Positions 1-6,125 are shown, numbered from the stretch's first letter. The stretch: DNA of 7,360 nt from an uncultured Clostridium sp. (GCA_945874585.1 CAMCHB010000052.1:1-7360); one strand, 5' to 3'. Program-made: numbers and translations. Notes: a model not told the origin generated them from the letters alone.

Positions 1-1026
1 TGCTAATTTGGTTCCATCTTTTTGTAAACTATCATAAGCACTTGCTGGATAGGTGTAACTTATCAAATAAGAATCTTGTCCCTCTCCTATCGCCACTTTC
101 TGATCTGAATCTGTTTTATTTTCAACTTGAATTTTTACGTTTCCATTGTTTTTATCATAGTTCCAATTTTTTTGATCGAAAGTAATTTTTTCTCCTTCTA
201 ATCCATTGGTTGCTTTTGTACCCTCGGCAGATACCACTACTTTTTCAGGTAAAATACCATTTAGACTTGGCACTTTACTTTCTATGGTTGTACTTTGAAT
301 TGGTAATAAAATTTGTTGATCCTTTTGTAAACCAACTTTTAAACTGGTTTGTACCAAAACTTTTTTGGTACCATTGATATTTAAAGGAATATATTTTACT
401 AGTTCTTGTTTGGCATCAATGGTATAATCTCCTGTCCAACCAATTTGTAATTTGACATCCTTTGTAATTTCCGTTTCTTTTCCTTTTCCATCTACATAAG
501 TTCCATTTAATACAAACTTTGTAATGCTGTTTAAGGATTGAACATTGATTGGTTGTTCTAATTTGGGAGTGAAATAAATTTTATCGTTTATCTTTTCTTC
601 TTTATCAATTTGACGTAAAGAAATTTTGCTGTTGGATTGTTGTTGAATTTTATCAGAAGGATCTTCTACTTTTGAAATCTGATAATTCTTATCTTGTTTA
701 CCATTTTCATCTTCTATCGCAATACTTGCATTTTTTAAATATCCTTCTTTTTCGACTTGAATCATAAAACTCATATTCAAATCTTTTTGGTTTACATCGT
801 ATTGCCCATAATGTGTTTTATTCGTGTCTTCTCCAAAATAAACGTCAAATTTCACGTTCTTGTGAATTGTTGCTTCTGTTTGTTTATCCAAATTTTCTCG
901 ATTTTTATTAGCGGCATAAGAAACGAAATAATTACCGCAAAATAAAAAATTAGCACAAGTTAGCATGAAAATTAAAAGACAAACCATTACTCTCTTTGAT
1001 AGCAGACAAATGTACTGTTTCTTCAT
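1..1026 (-). CDS. Secreted modular surface protein, N-terminal part (gene continues past left edge)
   Basis: The frame is open for 342 codons from an ATG at 1026-1024 to the window edge without a stop, so only the N-terminus is seen. The start is supported by purine-rich Shine-Dalgarno candidates AGGAGTG (1038-1044) and AAGGGGG (1031-1037). Residues 1-39 look like a Sec signal peptide: basic K2, K3, K11 and R12, a long hydrophobic core with several Cys, then a V-S-Y-A-A end suitable for signal peptidase I cleavage near residue 39. The rest is hydrophilic, rich in Lys, Asn, Gln, Ile and Val in alternating beta-strand-like patterns, and lacks Cys. A segment near residues 265-325 (L-P-E-K-V-V-V-S-A-E-G-T, then N-W-N-Y-D, then V-K-I-Q-V-E-N) looks like an Ig-like or Cna-B-like beta domain of a repetitive adhesin. 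I recognise no catalytic motif. Any cell-wall anchor would lie outside the window. The extracellular surface role is inferred; the specific function is unknown. Confidence 0.8.
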   Translation of the reverse strand, partial: MKKQYICLLSKRVMVCLLIFMLTCANFLFCGNYFVSYAANKNRENLDKQTEATIHKNVKFDVYFGEDTNKTHYGQYDVNQKDLNMSFMIQVEKEGYLKNASIAIEDENGKQDKNYQISKVEDPSDKIQQQSNSKISLRQIDKEEKINDKIYFTPKLEQPINVQSLNSITKFVLNGTYVDGKGKETEITKDVKLQIGWTGDYTIDAKQELVKYIPLNINGTKKVLVQTSLKVGLQKDQQILLPIQSTTIESKVPSLNGILPEKVVVSAEGTKATNGLEGEKITFDQKNWNYDKNNGNVKIQVENKTDSDQKVAIGEGQDSYLISYTYPASAYDSLQKDGTKLA

Positions 1027-1109
1027 TTTTCCCCCTTCACTCCTTTGTTTTCTTCCGTTGTATTTAATCGATGTGCTTTCCGGACTTTTTTACTCGTTTT
1101 CTTGCTCTT

Positions 1110-1138
1110 ATTTTGCCATGTTCTATCTATAGAGTCAA
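1110..1138 (-). promoter_or_regulatory. Probable SigA promoter for the surface-protein gene
   Basis: On the minus strand, TTGACT (complement of 1133-1138) is followed after 17 bases by CAAAAT (complement of 1110-1115). A TG one base upstream of the -10 makes it an extended -10 element. The -35 matches 5 of 6 consensus bases and the -10 matches 4 of 6. It would give a leader of roughly 75 bases before the ATG at 1026. Confidence 0.45.
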
Positions 1139-1290
1139 TGGATAAAAATTTGCTTATTTGTAAGAGAATGGAATTGTCTATACGGAACTTGTTTTTTTCG
1201 ACATTTATGATTTTTATATTACATTTTTGTGCATGTTTTGCAACATAACTTTGAAGTATTGGATTTCCCTAATCATTGCTTACTTATTGT

Positions 1291-1318
1291 CACAATTTTC
1301 ATCTGTCTGCATATATTA
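1291..1318 (+). promoter_or_regulatory. Candidate promoter for the small-gene pair (SigK-like or weak SigA)
   Basis: CATATATTA at 1310-1318 matches the sporulation SigK -10 pattern CATAnnnTA, and an AC (1292-1293 within CACA) lies 16 bases upstream, as in SigK -35 elements. The same stretch can be read as a SigA promoter, TTGTCA (1287-1292) with TATATT (1312-1317), but the spacer of 19 is long. Transcription would begin about 45 bases before the ATG at 1371. The sequence alone cannot decide between the two sigma factors. Confidence 0.35.
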
Positions 1319-1370
1319 GTTTATAGATAAAAAAATAGGAACCATATCTGGATGAAAGGGAGATGATAAT

Positions 1371-1778
1371 ATGGATGAAAACATGATTCAAAACTTTGTC
1401 AATATGCTAAAAACTCAGCAAAAACAGGCTAGTGGAGATGGCACAAATCAAGCTTCATCTTTTTCACCAGAAATGCTCTCTCAATTCATGAAAACCTTTC
1501 AAAAGAACAATGATGAGAAATCTTCCCCTACTTCTGCTGAATCTACGCATGCTGGTATAACATCTCCTCAAATTGATTTAGAAATGTTAAAAAAGTTGAA
1601 AATAATTTTAGATCAGATGTCCTCCCAAGATGATCCACGCACTAATTTATTGTTATCTCTCAAACCTTATTTAAAGGAAAGTCGCAAAGACAAAGTGGAA
1701 AAATACATTCAGCTTTTCCACATGACACAAGTCTTAGATCTTTTGCAAAATATGACAGGTGGTGATTCTTCCAAATGA
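1371..1778 (+). CDS. Conserved-looking small soluble protein of unknown function, first gene of coupled pair
   Basis: The 135-residue product starts at ATG 1371, eight bases after AGGGAG (1357-1362). It has no signal peptide or membrane segment. Residues 1-65 are Gln/Asn/Ser/Thr-rich and probably flexible, with two short amphipathic stretches (residues 1-15 and 32-45, containing F-x-x-x-L and M-L-x-x-F-M). Residues 66-130 are helical and charged. Their core D-P-R-T-N-L-L-L-S-L-K-P-Y-L followed by S-R-K-D-K-V-E-K-Y-I resembles, from memory, a motif in uncharacterised small proteins of spore-forming Clostridia. The stop overlaps the next start in ATGA (1775-1778), so the two are probably translationally coupled and act together. 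I do not know a function; a sporulation role is only suggested by the possible SigK-like promoter and the remembered motif. Confidence 0.8.
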   Translation: MDENMIQNFVNMLKTQQKQASGDGTNQASSFSPEMLSQFMKTFQKNNDEKSSPTSAESTHAGITSPQIDLEMLKKLKIILDQMSSQDDPRTNLLLSLKPYLKESRKDKVEKYIQLFHMTQVLDLLQNMTGGDSSK

Positions 1779-2059
1779 TCCTTCCCCCTTTTTCGTTTTA
1801 TCGCCCATCTTTTTATAGGAAGCCACCCTATCCACCTCCTTACATACCACAGCCAGTATCTACTCCTCCTGAAAAAGTCGAAAAAAAACTCCCCCCTCCG
1901 GAGGAGTCATCTAATTCCGACAAACCATTTTTCGAATGGATGGGAATTTCTCTTTATTTAGATGATTTACTCATTATTCTTTTAATTTGTTTCTTATGGG
2001 AAGAAAAAACAGATGATTTTTTATTGATCTTTGTCCTATTTCTCCTTTTGATGAGCTAG
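1775..2059 (+). CDS. Small Pro-rich, Leu-rich hydrophobic protein of unknown function, second gene of coupled pair
   Basis: The 94-residue product starts at the ATG that overlaps the preceding stop (ATGA), so it likely depends on coupled translation. Residues 1-50 are rich in Pro, Tyr and Phe (P-P-Y-P-P-P-Y-I-P-Q-P), then comes an acidic Ser/Glu linker. Residues 55-94 are very hydrophobic: L-Y-L-D-D-L-L-I-I-L-L-I-C-F-L, a short W-E-E-K-T-D-D turn, and a second run ending L-F-L-L-L-M-S. Two short hydrophobic helices separated by an acidic turn suggest membrane association. Pro/Tyr-rich N-termini with D-D-L-L-x-L-x-L-I tails occur, as I recall, in small proteins of spore-forming Firmicutes, but I cannot name the family. 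An A8 tract (1881-1888) followed by C6 lies inside the gene. The stop TAG directly abuts the stop of the opposing gene at 2060. Confidence 0.75.
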   Translation: MILPPFSFYRPSFYRKPPYPPPYIPQPVSTPPEKVEKKLPPPEESSNSDKPFFEWMGISLYLDDLLIILLICFLWEEKTDDFLLIFVLFLLLMS

Positions 2060-2099
2060 CTAATATTTGGTTATGATGTCCAAAATAGATTTGCTAGCT
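2054..2099. other. Weak imperfect hairpin at the convergent gene junction
   Basis: AGCTAGC (2054-2060) can pair with GCTAGCT (2093-2099), and TTTGG (2066-2070) with CCAAA (2080-2084), around a nine-base loop, with an unpaired internal section. It overlaps the ends of both converging genes. No clean T-tract follows on either side, so it is at best a weak terminator. Confidence 0.25.
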
Positions 2100-3371
2100 A
2101 TTGTTTTGCGATCACTTAGTGCAAAGGCTTGCATTAAATTCATAGAAGCCCCTTTGATTTTATTTTCATCATTGGTATTGATATAAGCCAAGGCTTCTCC
2201 AACTTCTACAAAGTCGCCTGCCTTTTTGTTTAATACAACACCTGCTGTCTCATCAATTGGATCTTCTTTGCGCATTCTTCCAGCTCCTAAGTAGCTAGAA
2301 ATACTACCTACCATTTCTGCATCCACACGTTTTACAAAACCTGTTTCTTCCGCTAATACTGGAATAACATATTTCGCCTTTTGGAATTTTTCAGGATTTT
2401 GGATATAAGAAATATCGCCGCCTTGTCTTTCTACCAATTCTAAGAATTTTTGATAAGCTTTTTTACTAGCAACTGCATCTTGAATAGCCAATACATTTTC
2501 TTTCATATTGGCTTTTCCGGTTGCCAAATAAATCACATAAGCTCCCATTGTTTCTACTACTTCTTTTACATCGGTTGGCATATTGCCTTGTATGCATTCA
2601 ATTGCTTCTTTGATTTCCAAATTATTGCCAACTGCATATCCCAGTGGTTCATCCATATTGGTCAAGATGCTAACCGTTTCTTTTCCTACTAGATGGCCAA
2701 TTTTATTCATACATTTAGCAAGTCGAGAAGCCTCTTGTTTATTCTTCATAAATGCTCCGCTTCCCACTGTAATATCCAATACAATCTTGTCAGCACCAGA
2801 AGCTATTTTCTTACTCATAATGCTTGAAGCAATAAGTGGTATGCTTTTCGTACAAGTAATAGCATCTCGTAAAGCATAAATTTTTTTATCGGCTGGTACT
2901 ATATTATCGGTTTGTCCAATTAAACTAATGCCAATGTCTTTAACATTTTCAATGAACTTAGACACACTGATATTGGTACTATAACCAGGAATTGATTCCA
3001 ATTTATCCACTGTTCCACCGTGTAATTCCAAGTCCTCTTCCTGACATTTTAGCAACTGGTATTCCCAAAGAAGCAATAATTGGCATTAGAACAATGGTTA
3101 CCTTATCTCCAATACCTCCTGTACTATGTTTATCCACAACATTTCCGCCTAAATTAGATAAGTCTATTTTTTCTCCTGAATCAGCCATTGCCATGGTTAA
3201 ATTAACAATCTCTGTTTCTGTCATTCCATTTAAATAGATTGCCATTACCAATGCAGCTGCATGATAATCTGTTATGGTACCACTTGTGTACTCACGCACA
3301 AAATAATCGATTTCCGTTTTTTCTAACTCTCTTCCATCTCGTTTTTTTGCAATAATCTCTTGTATATTCAT
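2060..3371 (-). pseudogene. deoA: Pyrimidine-nucleoside/thymidine phosphorylase, split by a +1 frameshift
   Basis: The family catalyses phosphorolysis of thymidine or uridine to free base plus (deoxy)ribose-1-phosphate in pyrimidine salvage. The N-terminal frame (ATG 3371-3369, with AGGAAG six to seven bases upstream) carries the phosphate-binding K-H-S-T-G-G-I-G-D (residues 81-89) and M-S-G-R-G-L-G. At about 3017-3027 one extra base shifts the frame and this part ends at 3003. The next frame resumes exactly with G-G-T-V-D-K-L-E-S-I-P-G and runs to the stop at 2060. Removing one base, for example G3020, restores G-L-G-I-T-G-G-T and a 436-residue protein, close to the usual 433-440. In restored numbering H82, R168, S183 and K187 all sit three below the E. 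coli thymine-binding residues H85, R171, S186 and K190. The C-terminal L-G-A-G-R-x-x-K-E-D-x-I-D motif is present. It is either a very recent pseudogene or a sequencing/assembly error. The sequence does not separate a thymidine-specific enzyme (deoA) from a broad one (pdp). Confidence 0.9.
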
Positions 3372-3388
3372 TTTTCTCTTCCTTTCTT

Positions 3389-4024
3389 TTAAGAAACAAA
3401 ATTTTTGGTAAAGGATCTTCTATGAATTGGTGTCAATCCATAGGTACGAATAGCTTCTATATGAGCCTTTGTTCCATATCCCTTATGATGTTCAAATCCA
3501 TATTGTGGATAAACTTCATCCCACTGTCTCATAATTCGATCCCTTGTTACTTTTGCCACGATTGATGCTGCTGATACACTATATACTTTTTCGTCTCCCT
3601 TTATCATAGATTCATAGGGAATTCCTAATGTGTTGATGTGTTCTAACGCATCTACAATAATCAAATCTGGCTTTACTTTTAATTCTTGAATTGCCTTTGT
3701 TAGAGCTAATTTCGTAGCATTTAAAATGTTGATTTCGTCGATTGTTTTTGGATCAACAATTCCAACACCATAAGCAACCGCTTCCTCCGTAATTTTTTCA
3801 AATAATACTTCCCTTTTTTTCTCGGCAATTTTTTTGGAATCATTCACACCTTTTATCCAAGATTCTTTTGGCATAATCACGGCTCCTACAACCACTGGGC
3901 CTGCTAATGGTCCTCTACCAGCTTCATCAATACCGCATATATATTGTATCTGTGGATTTTTTTGGTATATTTCCAATTCATGTTGCTTTAATCGTGTTAA
4001 TTTTTCCTCATCACTTTCCCTCAT
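3389..4024 (-). CDS. rnhB: Ribonuclease HII
   Basis: RNase HII cuts the RNA strand of RNA-DNA hybrids and starts removal of single ribonucleotides from DNA, acting in the cytoplasm with Mn2+ or Mg2+. The 211-residue product shows all family blocks: G-I-D-E-A-G-R-G-P-L-A-G-P (residues 31-43), N-D-S-K (61-64), the I-I-V-D-A strand (122-126), K-G-D (142-144), S-A-A-S-I-V-A-K-V-T-R-D (151-162) and Y-P-Q-Y-G-F-x-x-H-K-G-Y-G-T (172-185). The catalytic four are D33, E34, D125 and D144. An extra N-terminus of about 28 residues precedes the catalytic core, as in several Firmicutes enzymes. The start is fixed by AGGAGGAG (complement of 4036-4043), which lies inside the end of the upstream pilin-like gene; the gap to that gene is only five bases. 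The deoA start follows 17 bases after the stop, so the three genes probably form an operon. Confidence 0.97.
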   Translation of the reverse strand: MRESDEEKLTRLKQHELEIYQKNPQIQYICGIDEAGRGPLAGPVVVGAVIMPKESWIKGVNDSKKIAEKKREVLFEKITEEAVAYGVGIVDPKTIDEINILNATKLALTKAIQELKVKPDLIIVDALEHINTLGIPYESMIKGDEKVYSVSAASIVAKVTRDRIMRQWDEVYPQYGFEHHKGYGTKAHIEAIRTYGLTPIHRRSFTKNFVS

Positions 4025-4029
4025 GTATC

Positions 4030-4524
4030 TTATTTCTCCTCCTGTAATTTGGTAATATCACTTAATTTATAATACGTATTTTTATCGGTGTGAATATAGC
4101 CTGGATAATAGATAATTTCTTCTGTTTCATAATTTACGATAAATGCTTCTGTGCTTTTTAATTGAATAGCATCTAATCCTTCTGTATTCAAATCCTCTTG
4201 TGTCCATAAATAATAGTCTTTATAAGATTCTTCCCCTTCTTGTATAACCCCTTTGCTTTTTAAAGCATTTACCTTTTCATTGGATGAACCTAATTCACTT
4301 ACCTTGATTCCAATTAAACTTGTACTATCGTCAAATTGTGATTTTTCTGATAACACTTTCACTTTTGCTTGTATTAACAACATATTGGTATCCAGTGTTT
4401 TTAATTTTACTGTATTAAATAAATGGCCACCAAAATTTAAGGTAATAGTCGTTAAAATAGCTAATACTACAATGGTTATCAACAAAGCTACTAATGTAAT
4501 TCCTTTTGCATTTTTTTTCAACAT
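4030..4524 (-). CDS. Type IV pilin-like / pseudopilin-like protein with prepilin leader
   Basis: The 164-residue product starts at ATG 4524-4522, six bases after GAGGG (complement of 4531-4535). Its N-terminus is a class III prepilin signal: a basic eight-residue leader (M-L-K-K-N-A-K-G), then I-T-L-V-A-L-L-I-T-I-V-V-L-A-I-L, one long hydrophobic helix. Prepilin peptidase would cut after G8. The usual Glu5 of the mature pilin is replaced by Ala (residue 13), as I remember from many pilin-like proteins of gut Clostridia. Residues 32-60 continue as a helix (L-D-T-N-M-L-L-I-Q-A-K-V-K), followed by a small, acidic, Tyr-rich extracytoplasmic domain ending at K164. No pilus motor, platform or peptidase gene is near. 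It heads the operon with rnhB and deoA, under the promoter at 4590-4618. The exact role, in a pilus, a secretion pseudopilus or as a standalone surface protein, is unknown. Confidence 0.85.
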   Translation of the reverse strand: MLKKNAKGITLVALLITIVVLAILTTITLNFGGHLFNTVKLKTLDTNMLLIQAKVKVLSEKSQFDDSTSLIGIKVSELGSSNEKVNALKSKGVIQEGEESYKDYYLWTQEDLNTEGLDAIQLKSTEAFIVNYETEEIIYYPGYIHTDKNTYYKLSDITKLQEEK

Positions 4525-4549
4525 CTTTTTCCCTCACTTGTTTTACATT

Positions 4550-4580
4550 TGTGGATTACATTTTCGAAATGTTTTCCACA
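4550..4580. repeat. 31-bp dyad (inverted repeat) in the pilin-like gene leader
   Basis: The outer arms TGTGGA (4550-4555) and TCCACA (4575-4580) and the inner arms ACATTT (4558-4563) and AAATGT (4567-4572) are perfectly symmetric about 4565. The only mismatched pair of positions is TT opposite TT, and the centre is TCG. It begins only a few bases downstream of the expected transcription start of the pilin-like operon. No T-tract follows in the minus direction, so it is not a plain terminator. A repressor operator or a leader RNA hairpin are the two readings. Confidence 0.7.
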
Positions 4581-4589
4581 CTCTTTTCT

Positions 4590-4618
4590 ATTATATCGAT
4601 AACTTGAACATTTGTCTA
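4590..4618 (-). promoter_or_regulatory. SigA promoter of the pilin-like/rnhB/deoA operon
   Basis: On the minus strand TAGACA (complement of 4613-4618) and a perfect TATAAT (complement of 4590-4595) are separated by 17 bases. Transcription should start near 4583, giving a leader of about 60 bases that contains the 31-bp dyad. Confidence 0.8.
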
Positions 4619-4646
4619 TATTGAATTTAGTTTTATTTTTACCTGT

Positions 4647-4667
4647 TTTTCACAAAATTTTCACAAA
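4647..4667 (+). repeat. Tandem TTTTCACAAA repeats upstream of htrA (possible CssR-type operator)
   Basis: TTTTCACAAA occurs at 4647-4656 and again at 4658-4667, a period of 11 bases, so both copies face the same side of the helix. A looser copy, TTTTCATT (4739-4746), lies within the spacer of the htrA promoter. Octamer repeats of this kind upstream of B. subtilis htrA and htrB are bound by the response regulator CssR; the link here is by similarity from memory only. Confidence 0.5.
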
Positions 4668-4727
4668 TCAAGTATATGATGAAAATGTTTTAAAAAATGC
4701 TATTGATCATTACGTCGATTGAAATAT

Positions 4728-4756
4728 TTGACGATTTCTTTTCATTGTGATAAATT
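4728..4756 (+). promoter_or_regulatory. Probable SigA promoter of htrA
   Basis: TTGACG (4728-4733) and TAAATT (4751-4756) are 17 bases apart, matching 5 of 6 and 4 of 6 consensus bases. The start of transcription would be near 4763, giving a leader of about 30 bases that carries AGGAGG (4781-4786), eight bases before the ATG at 4795. The weak -10 fits a promoter that needs an activator. Confidence 0.6.
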
Positions 4757-4794
4757 TTATCCATAGCATATTACAAATATAGGAGGTTATAAAC

Positions 4795-6015
4795 ATGAGT
4801 GATAGTGATAAATCTTATCGAAAAGTAGACAATTTTTATAAGGAAAGCAAAAGCACTCCTTCTTTTGGAAAAAATGTAGTTGTTCCCTTTGTTTCCGGCG
4901 TTTTAGGCGCCATTTTAGTGGTTGGTACTTGTTTTGGTGTACCACAAATCAAAAACTCTTTATTAAAATCAGAGGTTGCTACCTCTACCAAAGCGAATGT
5001 AGCCAATACCAGTTCAGCTACATCCCAAGTTTCTTTATCTAACTATGAAGATACTTCTATTGCTGTAGCGAATAAAATTCTTCCTTCTATTGTTGGTATT
5101 GAAATTAAATACAATGTAAATTCTGTTTTTGGTGGAAAATCTGGATCAGCTGAAGCTTCTGGTTCTGGTATCATCATTAGTCAAGATGGTTATATTCTAA
5201 CCAATAATCATGTTGTTGATTCTTCTAGCACCAATAGCAGTTCTAATAATTCTTTTTATCAAATTTCAGAAGCAACTCAAATCAATGTTTATTTATACAA
5301 TGATTCCACAGCTTATCCAGCTACCATCGTTGGACAGGATGAATTAACCGATATTGCTGTTATTAAAATTGATAAATCCGATCTAGCTGCTGCTGAATTA
5401 GGCGATTCTGATCAAGTTCAAGTTGGTGCCTTTGCTATGGCTGTTGGTAATCCTTTAGGTTTACAAAGCAGTATTACTTGTGGCAATATTAGTGCGGTTA
5501 ATCGTGAACTTACCGATTCGGATGGTAAATCTGGTAAATATTTGCAAACTGATGCTGCCATCAATTCTGGTAATAGTGGAGGAGCTTTGGTCAACAGTAA
5601 TGGTCAAGTTATTGGTATCAACACTTTGAAATTGTCTGCTACTGGGGTAGAAGGTATGGGCTTTGCCATTCCAATCAATTCTGTAAAAGATGTTTATCAA
5701 CAACTAATTCAATACAATAAAGTAAAAAGACCTTACATCGGTTTAACTGGTGTTGATGTAGATGAACAAACCTCAAAATATTACAACATTCCAGTTGGTA
5801 TTTATGTAAAATCTGTAGAAAACTTTTCACCTGCCGAAAAAGCCGGATTTAAAGCTGGTGATGTCATTATACAAATGGACGGAAAAGATGTTAAAAATAT
5901 GAATGAATTAAATACCATGAAATATCAACACCAAATTGGTGATACCGTTACCTTGAAAATTAACCGAGATGGTAAAGAGATGGACTTATCTCTTACTTTA
6001 GCAGAACAGCCTTAA
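4795..6015 (+). CDS. htrA: Membrane-anchored HtrA/DegP-family serine protease with one PDZ domain
   Basis: HtrA proteases degrade or refold misfolded proteins at the outer face of the membrane. The 406-residue product has a charged cytoplasmic N-terminus (1-28), one membrane anchor (about 29-49), a Ser/Thr-rich linker (55-85) and a trypsin-like domain (about 88-305). The catalytic triad is H139 (in T-N-N-H-V-V-D), D186 (in E-L-T-D-I-A-V-I) and S261 (in I-N-S-G-N-S-G-G-A-L). A single PDZ domain covers about 313-404, with the binding-loop motif P-Y-I-G-L and S-P-A-E-K-A-G-F-K-A-G-D-V-I. This is the arrangement of Gram-positive HtrA, HtrB and YyxA, and the length is typical. A low-complexity Ser/Asn run (143-153) lies in the loop after the catalytic His. 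The start is fixed by AGGAGG (4781-4786). The gene is transcribed alone, divergent from the pilin-like operon, and ends at the terminator at 6126-6156. Tandem TTTTCACAAA repeats upstream suggest stress control. Confidence 0.95.
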   Translation: MSDSDKSYRKVDNFYKESKSTPSFGKNVVVPFVSGVLGAILVVGTCFGVPQIKNSLLKSEVATSTKANVANTSSATSQVSLSNYEDTSIAVANKILPSIVGIEIKYNVNSVFGGKSGSAEASGSGIIISQDGYILTNNHVVDSSSTNSSSNNSFYQISEATQINVYLYNDSTAYPATIVGQDELTDIAVIKIDKSDLAAAELGDSDQVQVGAFAMAVGNPLGLQSSITCGNISAVNRELTDSDGKSGKYLQTDAAINSGNSGGALVNSNGQVIGINTLKLSATGVEGMGFAIPINSVKDVYQQLIQYNKVKRPYIGLTGVDVDEQTSKYYNIPVGIYVKSVENFSPAEKAGFKAGDVIIQMDGKDVKNMNELNTMKYQHQIGDTVTLKINRDGKEMDLSLTLAEQP

Positions 6016-6035
6016 GCAATAAACATTTACACTTC

Positions 6036-6094
6036 GTTCACAAAATGAACATATTCTTTGTGTATTATAAGAATGAACCAATTAAAAGATTGGT
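6036..6094. other. Three consecutive short stem-loops in the htrA 3' region
   Basis: Three short inverted repeats follow one another: GTTCA/TGAAC (6036-6050), ATTCTT/AAGAAT (6053-6074) and ACCAAT/ATTGGT (6077-6094). They precede the intrinsic terminator. Alone each is weak and AT-rich. Together they could be a structured 3' untranslated region or a small RNA. I see no clear promoter of their own; the TATTAT at 6063-6068 lacks a well-spaced -35. Confidence 0.35.
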
Positions 6095-6125
6095 ATAAAA
6101 ATAAAAAACATCCCCTTTTTATTTT

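Larger units (their letters stand above)
1027..1370. other. Divergent intergenic region (344 bp) without a convincing gene
   Basis: This gap separates the minus-strand surface-protein gene from the plus-strand small-gene pair. It holds the two ribosome binding sites at its ends, the minus promoter at 1110-1138 and a plus promoter candidate at 1291-1318. A small hairpin, ATGTT/AACAT around 1233-1246, is too short to interpret. A TTG-started plus-strand open frame at 1045-1248 has no ribosome binding site and a random-looking Phe/Leu/Cys-rich product, so I do not call it. Confidence 0.6.

Noticed and set aside
757..945. Plus-strand open frame antisense to the surface-protein gene
   Set aside because: The minus strand carries a coherent signal-peptide protein here; the plus frame has no ribosome binding site and a random composition.
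1045..1248. Plus-strand open frame of 67 codons with a hydrophobic product
   Set aside because: It starts at TTG with no ribosome binding site, overlaps the minus-strand promoter and leader region, and has a Phe/Leu/Cys-rich composition typical of translated T-rich DNA.
3017..3027. Programmed ribosomal frameshift in deoA
   Set aside because: There is no slippery heptamer, no nearby Shine-Dalgarno-like stimulator in the right place, and the family is not known for recoding; a mutation or assembly error is simpler.
2450..3237. Plus-strand open frames opposite deoA
   Set aside because: They are shadows of the strongly conserved phosphorylase on the minus strand.
4550..4580. The dyad as an intrinsic terminator
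   Set aside because: No T-tract follows in the minus direction, and no plus-strand transcript is expected to enter it.
3834..4624. Plus-strand open frames opposite rnhB and the pilin-like gene
   Set aside because: They lie antisense to recognisable genes and the second runs through the promoter and dyad; neither has start signals.
4675..4680. TATGAT as a second htrA -10 element
   Set aside because: No -35-like hexamer lies at 16-18 bases and there is no extended -10 TG; the TTCACA copies are 9 and 20 bases away.
4713..4733. CGTC/GACG as an operator upstream of htrA
   Set aside because: The arms are only four bases long and could easily occur by chance.
5461..5703. Minus-strand open frame inside htrA
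   Set aside because: It is antisense to the catalytic domain of an intact htrA.
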